Shown here in pieces: positions 7,956-15,606 of a stretch of DNA of 25,584 bases (position 1 is the first letter of the stretch; each line of letters begins with the position of its first letter). The DNA is taken from NCBI GenBank assembly GCA_027489105.1, contig JAIYAJ010000023.1:1-25584 (forward strand), given 5' to 3'. This DNA is from Zymomonas sp. Lineage in GTDB: Bacteria > Pseudomonadota > Alphaproteobacteria > Sphingomonadales > Sphingomonadaceae. Below the pieces are notes generated by a model. The model saw nothing but the letters and a program-made list of their open reading frames with translations, did not search any database and was not told the DNA's origin. The position numbers and the translations under genes were made by a program.

Positions 7956-9035
7956 TCAATGCGGAACCACAGGAGAACTGACGGGTGCAGCATGCCCAGG
8001 TCGGCCGAATGCTGTTCCCCAAGATTCTGGCGCGATCTGGCAACGCACCTTACTTGGCGGCGCACAGCCGTGGACACCGAGCAAGCCGGCCCAGGCCGCA
8101 TCTCGATCGCCGCGAACCAGCATTTGAATGACCTTGGCCAAACCAAATACATAGGCGAATGGCAAACGTAATGGCATCCATCGCCTGACAAAACGCATCC
8201 GGTTCCGTGAGTTGAAGTAGACGGAAAGTGGTGACGGGCTGCGTTTGAGTGTGCCAGACCCTATGACAGTGCCGCCATGATGAAACACCGTCGCACCAGG
8301 GACCATCGCGACCTTAAACCCTAGCATCCGAGCGCGCCGTGCCCAGTCAACTTCTTCATAGTAAAGGAAATAGTCTTCGGTCATGGGCCCCACAGCTTCG
8401 AGAACCCGTTTGGGCACCATGAGATTGGCGCCGCTGATAAAGTCGATCGCCCGGTTTGCGACTGCTGTCGCCTCGTGGGGCATCGTGCCGCGATTGAGGT
8501 TTGTGCAAGCTCCAGTCCAGGCATTCACCACCCCGCCGTCGCTTTGAATCGCGTGCGGCGGCTCGCAAAATGCAATCCGGCAACCCAGCAGGCCATCGCC
8601 CTCCATCGAGGCGGCCTCCATGTAGGCAGTCGCCGCGCCGGTCGGCACGGTTGTGTCAGGGTTGAGTATCCAGAAAAGCGATATGTCCGACAGCTGTTTC
8701 AGCATGGCGAGGCCGAGGTTCACGCCTGCTGCGTAGCCGCCGTTGCTCGCGGCGCGCACCAGCGCGATACGGCAACTGCCCATGGCGCCGTCAGGCGCGA
8801 CATCGACGAAGTCGAGCGGAAAGGTCAAGGCTGGCGCACTGCGGCCCGCGTCGTGGCCAGCCTGGGGTCTCTCGCCCTTCAGCGCCCAAAGCTTGATTTG
8901 GTCCGCTGTCCGGTCGGGCGACGCATTATCGACGATGACGATCCTCGCAGGGGAATCATCGGCAGCGAGTAGGCTTTCCAAGCAGTCGAAGATGACGTCG
9001 GATGAATTGTAGGAAACAATGACGACCCCGATCAT
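7956..9035 (-). CDS. GT2 family glycosyltransferase (rhamnosyltransferase-like)
   Basis: The chosen start, ATG 9035-9033, places the family's usual N-terminus MIGVVIVSYNSS at residue 1 and gives 359 residues. An in-frame extension to 9128 is hydrophilic and unlike the family. Motifs in order are VIVSYNSS (4-12), VDNASPD (35-41), the metal-binding region ILNPDTTVP near 123-131, SGANLMVPK, and YYEEVDWARR at 225-234 followed by FHHGG. This set is typical of WbbL/RfbF-like inverting GT2 enzymes that add rhamnose or a similar sugar from a nucleotide donor at the cytoplasmic face. The sugar added cannot be deduced. It sits between another GT2 gene (160 nt upstream) and the pyruvyl transferase (4 nt downstream), consistent with repeat-unit assembly. 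Confidence 0.9.
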   Translation of the reverse strand: MIGVVIVSYNSSDVIFDCLESLLAADDSPARIVIVDNASPDRTADQIKLWALKGERPQAGHDAGRSAPALTFPLDFVDVAPDGAMGSCRIALVRAASNGGYAAGVNLGLAMLKQLSDISLFWILNPDTTVPTGAATAYMEAASMEGDGLLGCRIAFCEPPHAIQSDGGVVNAWTGACTNLNRGTMPHEATAVANRAIDFISGANLMVPKRVLEAVGPMTEDYFLYYEEVDWARRARMLGFKVAMVPGATVFHHGGTVIGSGTLKRSPSPLSVYFNSRNRMRFVRRWMPLRLPFAYVFGLAKVIQMLVRGDRDAAWAGLLGVHGCAPPSKVRCQIAPESWGTAFGRPGHAAPVSSPVVPH

Positions 9036-9195
9036 ATTTCGATACCTAAACTGTTCAGCAGGCGTCTTCCCGCGAATCCAACTGTCTGGCGTCTGTCCAT
9101 TCGCCATGCCTGCGAGAACCGGCGCCATGTCTGCAACCGAATGATGCTTTTCGCCAGCACGATGCAGCTAATGCCCACGTTAGGCTGCTGTATTT

Positions 9196-10083
9196 TCAAG
9201 CAATCTCCAGGCGGGATCTCCGCTCCTGCACCGCAATATACGCCATGGTCCAACCACGGTAGGCCCTGATGGCGAACAGAACGCCAATTGCATTGAAGCG
9301 ATCACGTGCGGAGCCAAGCTTTGGGCTTCGAAGGACCTTTACGACATGGACGGGCGGCGAAGCCATCACAGCGAGGGCGGTTCCGAGCCATGCTCCCATC
9401 GATCGTCCGCACTGCCGGTGATAGCCGAAACTCTCTCGGACAAGCCGCCGCCATTTTGCTGCCAGTTCCTCCCAGTTCCTACGGGCTGGATGCCCAACGA
9501 CGACGTCTGGAGCATAGGCGAGGCGGTATCCTTTGGCGATGGCTCGATGACTCCATTCCATGTCTTCCGACACCGTACGTCGGAAGCCCCCTACGGCTTC
9601 GAACACCTTCCGGCGCACGAACATGTTCCCGCTTCCGGTGAAGTTCTTCCGGTTGATGTAGCTTTCGAAGTCGAATGCAAAAACCGTCTCGAACGCTTCA
9701 TAGGGATTAAGCCGTCCGGGACTGGCTGGCAGCACATTGACCCTCCCGCCAATGAAGTCCGCTTGCGCAAGCCTTTCGTAGCCTTTCGCGATCCAGTCTT
9801 TGGATGGGACGCAATCTGAGTCGATGAACGCGAGAACATTTCCGCTGGCTTCAGCGGCGCCGACATTTCGGGCCGGACCCGCTCCCTGCTCGAACGCCTG
9901 GACGACACGCGCGCGCCCATCGACGATTCGCTCGACGGCAGCTAGGCCACAGTGTGAGTTGTTGTCAGAGACAATGACTTCAAATGAAATGTTGCCGGCA
10001 TCTTGCTCCACTAATCTGGCGAGACAAGTATCCAGATTCGCTAGATCATTATAGTGAGGAATGATGACCGACACGATAATCAT
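9196..10083 (-). CDS. GT2 family glycosyltransferase
   Basis: This is a 295-residue GT-A fold enzyme. Motifs in order are VSVIIPHYND (4-13), VIVSDNNS (36-43), the metal-binding FIDSDC at 86-91, GSGNMFVRR (150-158), and the catalytic-base region SEDMEWSHR at 172-180. These are the standard elements of GT2 inverting transferases. The C-terminal third has an amphipathic and weakly hydrophobic stretch that may associate with the membrane. The acceptor is presumably an undecaprenyl-linked oligosaccharide for the same polymer as the neighbouring genes. It follows the AAA ATPase gene by 51 nt and is followed by the second GT2 gene after 160 nt. The ATG at 10083-10081 opens directly into the first beta strand, so the start is likely correct. 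Donor sugar is unknown. Confidence 0.9.
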   Translation of the reverse strand: MIIVSVIIPHYNDLANLDTCLARLVEQDAGNISFEVIVSDNNSHCGLAAVERIVDGRARVVQAFEQGAGPARNVGAAEASGNVLAFIDSDCVPSKDWIAKGYERLAQADFIGGRVNVLPASPGRLNPYEAFETVFAFDFESYINRKNFTGSGNMFVRRKVFEAVGGFRRTVSEDMEWSHRAIAKGYRLAYAPDVVVGHPARRNWEELAAKWRRLVRESFGYHRQCGRSMGAWLGTALAVMASPPVHVVKVLRSPKLGSARDRFNAIGVLFAIRAYRGWTMAYIAVQERRSRLEIA

Positions 10084-10134
10084 GGCGCTTTGCTGCCACC
10101 GGGCACAGACGCTCTGGAAAGATTGCTCTTTACG

Positions 10135-11541
10135 TTAGGCACTGGCAGAATTCATGGAACGTTCGACGCTACTTCCAGGCTTGGCATTGCCTCGGACAAG
10201 CGCACGGCTGCAGAGGATCGACACACAAAGCTCTGCCCGTGGGTCTACGAACTGGTAGGTCGTTGTTCCTTCCCGGTTTACGTTCAGCAATCCGAATTGC
10301 GGAGATGAGATGACGTCGAGAGCACGTTGAACAACCTCCACCGTGTCATAGATTGAACCCCGGTCTGCAAGTGCCGCCAGCACATTGGCGACGCTGAAGC
10401 GGTCGGCAGAGTCGCGACGGCAGCTAAGCATCGCGACAAAGAAGGGCACATGCTGGGGAGAGCCGGCTATCAGTTGGCTGACTTGGCCGAAGCCGGCCGA
10501 CGAGAGATAGCCGAGGAGCTCGCCTGTCCCGTCTTGGAAATCCTGCATTTCGACCACTGCTGACCGGCGGAGCAGCGACATCTTGGCGGCCTTAAGGCCA
10601 ACCAGCCTCGCGATGTAGGGTCGACCGTAAGAGATCGAGACAATCGACTCTGTGACGTCCGGCGCCATGGACACGCCGGCGAAGCGCGAAGCGACACTTA
10701 ACGTGTCGCGAATTTCATTGTCCGACATGTTGGAAAGGCGAACGACATAAAGCACGCGTGCGATCGACGTATGTTCGCCGACGAGATTATCGACGACGTC
10801 GCCGACGCCGACAATGACGATCTGAACCGGGATTGCGCGATCCGAGATCACCTTCATGATCTCGGTCAGGTCGCGCGTGAGCGTGGGATGCTCGTTACGG
10901 TCGAACTCGTCGATGACGATCAGAAGCCGCGTGCCGCGGATGCGCGAGAGAACATCCGCCAGCGCCTGCGGGGGCAACGGACCTTCCGGCACAAGAGCGT
11001 CAAAACGCAGGTTTGCGTCCGCTTCCTCGGTTCGGGGATCGAAATTCTGGTCAAAACGGACGGACAGTTCCGATAAGGCAGAGCCGAATATGGAGCCCAA
11101 CGTGCTCTCGCGGGAGCACGACACGTAAGCGGTATGGTAACCGACCTGCTGGGCGATAGAGCAGACGGCCAGCGCCAGTGATGTCTTGCCAGCGCCGCGG
11201 CCCCCAAAGATGACCAGATGGTTGCGATGTTCCTCGATCGCAGCAATGACGTTGGCCAGTATGTCGCCTCTTCCGGCGAACTGGGCGGCATTTTGCGTGG
11301 GCTGACTTGGCGCGAAAGACTTGATCACGCGCAGTAGCTGTTCGCTCTGCTGATCGCCTATCATGTTTTCCGATGCCGGGAATCGAAAGCCGTCAGGCTT
11401 GTCGATCGAAAAACTTCTTTGGAGGTTGCGGCCTGTGTTTTTCCGCGGGGCAGCTGCAGGCCGGGCGTTGTCGGGCCCGTCCTTGTCCTTCAGCCTTGTC
11501 CAAAGTGAGCTAAGGCCCAGCATCGATTTCCCGAAAAGCAA
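10135..11541 (-). CDS. AAA-family ATPase of the exopolysaccharide locus
   Basis: This is a 468-residue soluble protein. Walker A GGRGAGKTS is at 113-121 and Walker B LLIVIDEFD at 206-214, with a sensor-1-like VIVGVGD at 242-248, so the ATPase site looks intact. The first about 85 residues are polar and probably disordered. The region after the ATPase core (about 280-440) looks helical with a winged-helix-like end, resembling ORC/ExeA-type (AAA_16/AAA_22) proteins. No membrane segment is seen. It is the first gene of the leftward unit, facing the co-polymerase gene across a 343-nt gap. In exosortase-type exopolysaccharide loci an ExeA-like ATPase often accompanies an EpsF-type chain-length protein, and this could be an analogue. 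Its role in polymer export or regulation is not known to me. Confidence 0.8.
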   Translation of the reverse strand: MLFGKSMLGLSSLWTRLKDKDGPDNARPAAAPRKNTGRNLQRSFSIDKPDGFRFPASENMIGDQQSEQLLRVIKSFAPSQPTQNAAQFAGRGDILANVIAAIEEHRNHLVIFGGRGAGKTSLALAVCSIAQQVGYHTAYVSCSRESTLGSIFGSALSELSVRFDQNFDPRTEEADANLRFDALVPEGPLPPQALADVLSRIRGTRLLIVIDEFDRNEHPTLTRDLTEIMKVISDRAIPVQIVIVGVGDVVDNLVGEHTSIARVLYVVRLSNMSDNEIRDTLSVASRFAGVSMAPDVTESIVSISYGRPYIARLVGLKAAKMSLLRRSAVVEMQDFQDGTGELLGYLSSAGFGQVSQLIAGSPQHVPFFVAMLSCRRDSADRFSVANVLAALADRGSIYDTVEVVQRALDVISSPQFGLLNVNREGTTTYQFVDPRAELCVSILCSRALVRGNAKPGSSVERSMNSASA

Positions 11542-11884
11542 ACCTCGGACACACCGCTAGATGTGTCATGCGAGTGGCGCTGACGATTGATATCCGCTAT
11601 ATCGCACGCGGAGCCTGAGCGGTCTACCATGTTGGCGGCAATACGTGACTTAACGCTAACGCGAAGGCGTCGACGAACAAGGTGGCGATCCTAGATTAAT
11701 GGTAAAGCCAATCTCTTGTGCGCCAATCGTTGCTATTGCCGACACCCATGTAGTATCAAGTTAAGCGTTCTGAAATATGGACTGAAAGTTTAATAAACAA
11801 CTGCGTCGATGGATATATACTGTTCAATTGAAATAGGATGATGTTGGGATAAACCCAGCGATCTTCTTGAGCGGAACGTAAGTG
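11542..11884. promoter_or_regulatory. Intergenic region between the two divergent exopolysaccharide units
   Basis: This 343-nt non-coding region separates the leftward unit (first gene ATPase) from the rightward unit (first gene co-polymerase), so promoters for both should lie here. The half nearer the co-polymerase (about 11690-11860) is clearly richer in A/T than the flanking genes. It contains a perfect 10-bp palindrome, TTCAATTGAA, at 11823-11832, and a short inverted repeat TGGG/CCCA around 11845-11856. I see no convincing -35/-10 pair that I would place exactly. The palindrome could be an operator, but short AT palindromes also arise by chance. Confidence 0.5.
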
Positions 11885-13336
11885 ATGAACCCTAAGCAGG
11901 CAGCGCTGATCTTCTGGAGCCGAAAGACGACCATTGTAATGTCGTTTCTCGTCATACTCGTTGCCGCGGTTGTTTCCGTTTTCCGCATTACGCCTTTGTA
12001 TCAAGGCCGCGCACAGCTCTACGTCAATCTGTCTGACGCCAATGCTGCCACCTTGAACCAGGTCTCGATCGGCGGCTCGCGGACCTATGTGAATTCACAG
12101 GTCGAGGCTTTGAGGAGCCGTGGGACGGCGATGGCCGTCGTACGAAATCTTGGACTGCAGAATGATCCTGCCATGCTTGAAGCCTATCGTAACTCGGACG
12201 ATCGCGGCGATGTGGTCGACTGGATCGCGGGCGCTCTCCAACGTGGGCTCGAAGTGAATCGGCAAGGCCTGAGCGACGTCATCACCATCGTATACCGGGC
12301 GAGCGACCCGGATCGCGCCGCTCGGCTGGCCAACGCCTTTGCCGAGGCGCTGATTCAACGCGAGGTCCAGATGCGCATTCAGCCAGCTCTGGAAAGCGTA
12401 CGCCTTCATGAAGAGCGACTGAGCGCACTGCGCGACCGGTTTTCTGAGGTGGAAGCGCAGCGATCCCAACTGAGGCTCGATGCGATCCGCCGCGGAGAAG
12501 TTGATGCCGCTGGCCAAGTCGACTCCAACGCATCGGTCCCAACCATGCTTGCCAATGCGCGAGCAGCCGTCGTTCAGGCGCGCGCCGCCCTCGACCTTGC
12601 CAGAAGCGGGCAGAATCCACCTCTCGATAATCCGGAGTTGCTCGCGCTCAGGCGCAGCCTGGCGGATGTGGAGGTCGCTCTGCAGAGGGAGACGCCGTTA
12701 CTGGGGCCGACACATCGTCGCGTTCAGGCGTTGACAGCCAATGGCGAACAATTGCGAGCGCAAATTCGTACTGCGACGGCACGGCTCAGGTCGGACATGA
12801 TTGCTGATCGGGAGCGGGAACTTGGCGCCGCGGAGCGCAAGGTCGAGGAAGCACAAGGGCTGCTAACACGCGACGAAGGGCAGCGCAATGACCAGTCGAA
12901 GTCGCGCTCGGCAGCCACCTCGCTTGACCGAGAACTTGAGGCACTCAAGTCGCAAATTGACACCCTTGTGCAACGGCGTGAACGGGCCGCCGTTGAAAGC
13001 ACGGCCACCGTCAGCAACATAACGATGCTGACACCAGCCACCACGCCGTCTGACCCATCCTGGCCACGGGTCCCGGTTGTTCTTGGGCTGGCTGCCGCCT
13101 TGGGCGCAGGCCTCGGATTTGCGCTAGCCTTCTTGCAAGAGATGTTTGATCGCCGGGTTAGGTGTGTTGACGACCTCCGCTCCTATCTCGACGCGCCCAT
13201 TTTGGGCGAGGTCCAAGGTTCGCCGCTGGAGAAAGGCATGGTACCATTGCCCCCAATCGCAAATCCGAACTGGATGGGCGCCACACTGCGCCGGGCGACG
13301 CCCGTTCTCGACTCTCGGGCCATTGTCGGAGCTTGA
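11885..13336 (+). CDS. Polysaccharide co-polymerase / chain-length determinant (Wzz/GumC/EpsF-like), no kinase domain
   Basis: The protein has 483 residues when started at ATG 11885; a GTG directly before it (11882) is an alternative, and a GCGGAA element lies about 10 nt upstream. Layout is that of PCP proteins: first membrane segment at about 15-35, a periplasmic domain with a Wzz-like N-terminal part (YQGRAQLYVN), a long coiled coil rich in R, E, A and Q (about 165-375), and a P-x-x-P-x-W-P motif. A second membrane segment follows at about 396-420 (VLGLAAALGAGLGFALAF). The cytoplasmic tail is only about 60 residues and carries no P-loop, so any kinase-like function must come from the separate protein at 3534-4292. 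PCPs control polymer length together with Wzy and contact the exporter. It leads the rightward unit; the polymerase follows after 27 nt. Confidence 0.88.
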   Translation: MNPKQAALIFWSRKTTIVMSFLVILVAAVVSVFRITPLYQGRAQLYVNLSDANAATLNQVSIGGSRTYVNSQVEALRSRGTAMAVVRNLGLQNDPAMLEAYRNSDDRGDVVDWIAGALQRGLEVNRQGLSDVITIVYRASDPDRAARLANAFAEALIQREVQMRIQPALESVRLHEERLSALRDRFSEVEAQRSQLRLDAIRRGEVDAAGQVDSNASVPTMLANARAAVVQARAALDLARSGQNPPLDNPELLALRRSLADVEVALQRETPLLGPTHRRVQALTANGEQLRAQIRTATARLRSDMIADRERELGAAERKVEEAQGLLTRDEGQRNDQSKSRSAATSLDRELEALKSQIDTLVQRRERAAVESTATVSNITMLTPATTPSDPSWPRVPVVLGLAAALGAGLGFALAFLQEMFDRRVRCVDDLRSYLDAPILGEVQGSPLEKGMVPLPPIANPNWMGATLRRATPVLDSRAIVGA

Positions 13337-13363
13337 AGCATAGGCAGATAGGCAAGCAGGCCA

Positions 13364-15067
13364 ATGCCGATATCGCCAAGTTCCACTGGCCGCTTCGGTC
13401 TCGCTAGCGATGTCGGCTGGCTGTCTCTGGCGGTGGTCCTGGGGGCTTGCGTCGGCTTGACGTTGCCGTATCTCTATGAGAGCTCGCTCGAAATTTATGC
13501 CATAATAATCGCAGTAATTATTGTTTCAGGCATCTATTATATGCCCGAGATGTTGACATTCCGGGACCGTCTGACCTGGGCGCTTTTCATAATCGTTATT
13601 TGTCTGTTCTGCATCTATCCACAGTATATTTCTCTGCAAGTGAGCGGGTTGCCGTGGATCAGTCCGATGAGACTAGTTCTTGCTCTTCTCGTCCTGTCCT
13701 GGCTGCACGCTCTGCGCAGCAGCGTCGATATGCAGTCGCGACTTTCTGGTCTGATAAATGCAAACCGAATTTTCTTTTCTCTGCTTGTCATATTCATCGC
13801 ATGTCAAGTATTGAGTATACCAACGTCTCGAAATCCAAGCCAAGCGACTCAGAAGTTTGCGCTCTTTCAGTTGTACTGGACTTTCCCGCTGTTTGTTACG
13901 TTGTCATTGCTTTACAAGCCAAGGCGAATTGCGACTTTCGGGGGCCTGTTTATATTTTTTGCATTGTTTCAGTGCCTCATCGGATTCCTTGAGGCGCGCC
14001 AGGAGCGCTTATTGTGGCTTGACTATCTTCCTCCCGGCTTCGGTGCAGATAGTGAAGTGTTGACGCGCATCATCCAGGGAACATTTCGAGCAGATGGCTA
14101 CCGGGTACAAGGCTCGTTTTCTGTCAGTCTTGTCTATGCGGAATTCCTGGTCGTCCTGCTTCCGTTCGCGCTTTTCGCTTTTCTGGATGGACGACGTCCG
14201 ATGTTTCGGGCGCTTGGCCTGATCACGGCCATTGCAATTTTGCCCGCGCAGTACTTTTCAGGCTCGCGCTTGGGCATGGTCGGATCGATCACTGTCTTCA
14301 TGTCGGTCATGGCCCTGTTCGTCATTCGAATCTGGCGACGCGATAAGCGCAGCATGCTGGGACCTTTCCTGATCATGCTGCTGCCCTTCGCGCTTGCCGC
14401 CTTTGTCGCAGCCGTCTTTGCCAGCCCGAGGTTGAGAGCTATGACGATTGGCGGTGGCGCTCAGCAGGCGAGCACCGACAGCCGCTTTGAAATGTGGATG
14501 TTGGGAATCCCGAGGATCTTCGAGCGCCCCTTGTTTGGTCACGGCGCTGGCCTTGGAGCCGAAACGCTGGGCTATACCAATCTGGCAGGTGTCCTTACGA
14601 TCGACACATACTGGCTCAGCGCCCTGCTCGAATTCGGCATTCTGGGCTTTGCTGCTTGGTTTGGCATGATTGCCATCGCGATATGGAAAGGCATCAAGGT
14701 TTACGTCGAGCGGCGAAGCGACGATGCCTGGCTCGGGGGCCCGATCGCTGCTGGGCTCACTGCCTTTCTGGTCGTCAAGCTGGTGCTCTCTCAGACCGAT
14801 AACCACATGCTCGTGTTCGTGCTGATGGCCATGGCGGTGCTCCTTCAGGCTCAGGCCGCGCCGGCAATGCAGCCCTCGACGGGCGCCTGCGGATCGACAG
14901 CGCTTCCACCAGCATGGAAGCCGAGACGACGCACGCCTTTAGCGCATCTGGAACAGTGCTGCGGTTGCCGGGACATTCACGTCAGGGGCCGCAAGCGCCA
15001 AGCCGCAGCAAGCGGCAGGGCGTCGATTCGAAGCAAGGTAGATAACACCGTTCGGGATACGACTTGA
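13364..15067 (+). CDS. Wzy-type polymerase / O-antigen ligase family membrane protein
   Basis: This 567-residue protein has about 11-12 hydrophobic segments. The Wzy_C signature region is visible: FSGSRLGM near 305, then a large periplasmic loop with TDSRFEMWMLG (about 368-378) and RPLFGHGAGLG, followed by membrane segments. Family members join repeat units in the periplasm, as polymerase or ligase; in this context polymerase is more likely. A ribosome binding site AGG lies just before ATG 13364. The first 200 codons (about 13490-14000) are A/T-rich compared with flanking genes. The last about 65 residues are hydrophilic and contain many Arg and Cys; from 14866 another frame has more typical codon use and ends at TAA 15043-15045, so the natural C-terminus may be frameshifted. 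The stop overlaps the next start by one base (TGATG). Confidence 0.85.
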   Translation: MPISPSSTGRFGLASDVGWLSLAVVLGACVGLTLPYLYESSLEIYAIIIAVIIVSGIYYMPEMLTFRDRLTWALFIIVICLFCIYPQYISLQVSGLPWISPMRLVLALLVLSWLHALRSSVDMQSRLSGLINANRIFFSLLVIFIACQVLSIPTSRNPSQATQKFALFQLYWTFPLFVTLSLLYKPRRIATFGGLFIFFALFQCLIGFLEARQERLLWLDYLPPGFGADSEVLTRIIQGTFRADGYRVQGSFSVSLVYAEFLVVLLPFALFAFLDGRRPMFRALGLITAIAILPAQYFSGSRLGMVGSITVFMSVMALFVIRIWRRDKRSMLGPFLIMLLPFALAAFVAAVFASPRLRAMTIGGGAQQASTDSRFEMWMLGIPRIFERPLFGHGAGLGAETLGYTNLAGVLTIDTYWLSALLEFGILGFAAWFGMIAIAIWKGIKVYVERRSDDAWLGGPIAAGLTAFLVVKLVLSQTDNHMLVFVLMAMAVLLQAQAAPAMQPSTGACGSTALPPAWKPRRRTPLAHLEQCCGCRDIHVRGRKRQAAASGRASIRSKVDNTVRDTT

Positions 15068-15606
15068 TGTCTTCGGGTTCGGAAAAGGCCCAGTTCAGAG
15101 CTCGCTCAAGATTGCCGGCGTCCAGAAGCCGTGTTGTCCGCATGGTCCTGGGACTGCGCAATCGGATTCTTGGGCTCCGCAACACCTATTTGCGCCGGAT
15201 CCATCGCATGGACGTCCATCCCGGCTGCCGCATTTCGTTGAAGGCGCACCTTGATGTCACAAACCCGACCGGGGTCCATGTCGACGATGGGACGTACATC
15301 GCATTCGGAGTCGTGGTGCTCGCGCATGACATGGCACGAGCACTCACAACCGATACTTACATCGGCAAGAACTGCTTCATCGGCGCCCGATCCATCATCA
15401 TGCCTGGCGTCAGAATCGGCGATAACTGCATTGTTGCAGCGGGCGCGGTCGTAACGCTGGACATACCGTCAAACTCGATCGTTGGCGGAAACCCAGCCCG
15501 GATTTTGCGTTCAGGGATCGACACCGTTCGATGGGGGATACTCAAGGAGCATTTCGAGGCCGCTTACATCGAAGGTGAGCCGATACGCTCGGCAAAGAAC
15601 GCGTAA
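15067..15606 (+). CDS. Hexapeptide-repeat acyltransferase (WbbJ/Maa-like)
   Basis: This is a 179-residue protein with a left-handed beta-helix. Hexapeptide repeats begin near residue 55 (VHPGCRISLKA) and include IGKNCFIGARSIIMPGVRIGDNCIVAAGAVVT, which I describe in two parts: IGKNCFIGARSIIM and GVRIGDNCIVAAGAVV. The chain ends with the family's SIVGGNPARIL closure. A histidine at LAHDM fits the catalytic His of the family. The first about 45 residues are basic and arginine-rich, perhaps an amphipathic membrane contact. Such enzymes move an acetyl or other acyl group from a CoA donor to a sugar in the cytoplasm. ATG 15067 overlaps the polymerase stop by one base, so translation is probably coupled. 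A TTG just before is the only other upstream choice. Confidence 0.85.
   Translation: MSSGSEKAQFRARSRLPASRSRVVRMVLGLRNRILGLRNTYLRRIHRMDVHPGCRISLKAHLDVTNPTGVHVDDGTYIAFGVVVLAHDMARALTTDTYIGKNCFIGARSIIMPGVRIGDNCIVAAGAVVTLDIPSNSIVGGNPARILRSGIDTVRWGILKEHFEAAYIEGEPIRSAKNA

Noticed and set aside
7952..8191. 80-codon N-terminal extension of the pyruvyl transferase frame
   Set aside because: It overlaps the glycosyltransferase coding region and shows no family similarity; the start at 7951 fits the family N-terminus and the 4-nt gene spacing.
9036..9128. 31-codon N-terminal extension of the GT2 frame
   Set aside because: GT2 enzymes start directly with the first beta strand, as at residue 1 of the chosen start; the extension is polar and atypical.
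14258..14806. Leftward 182-codon open frame inside the polymerase gene
   Set aside because: It is a shadow of the membrane-protein frame; the translation is low-complexity and polar with no recognisable domain.
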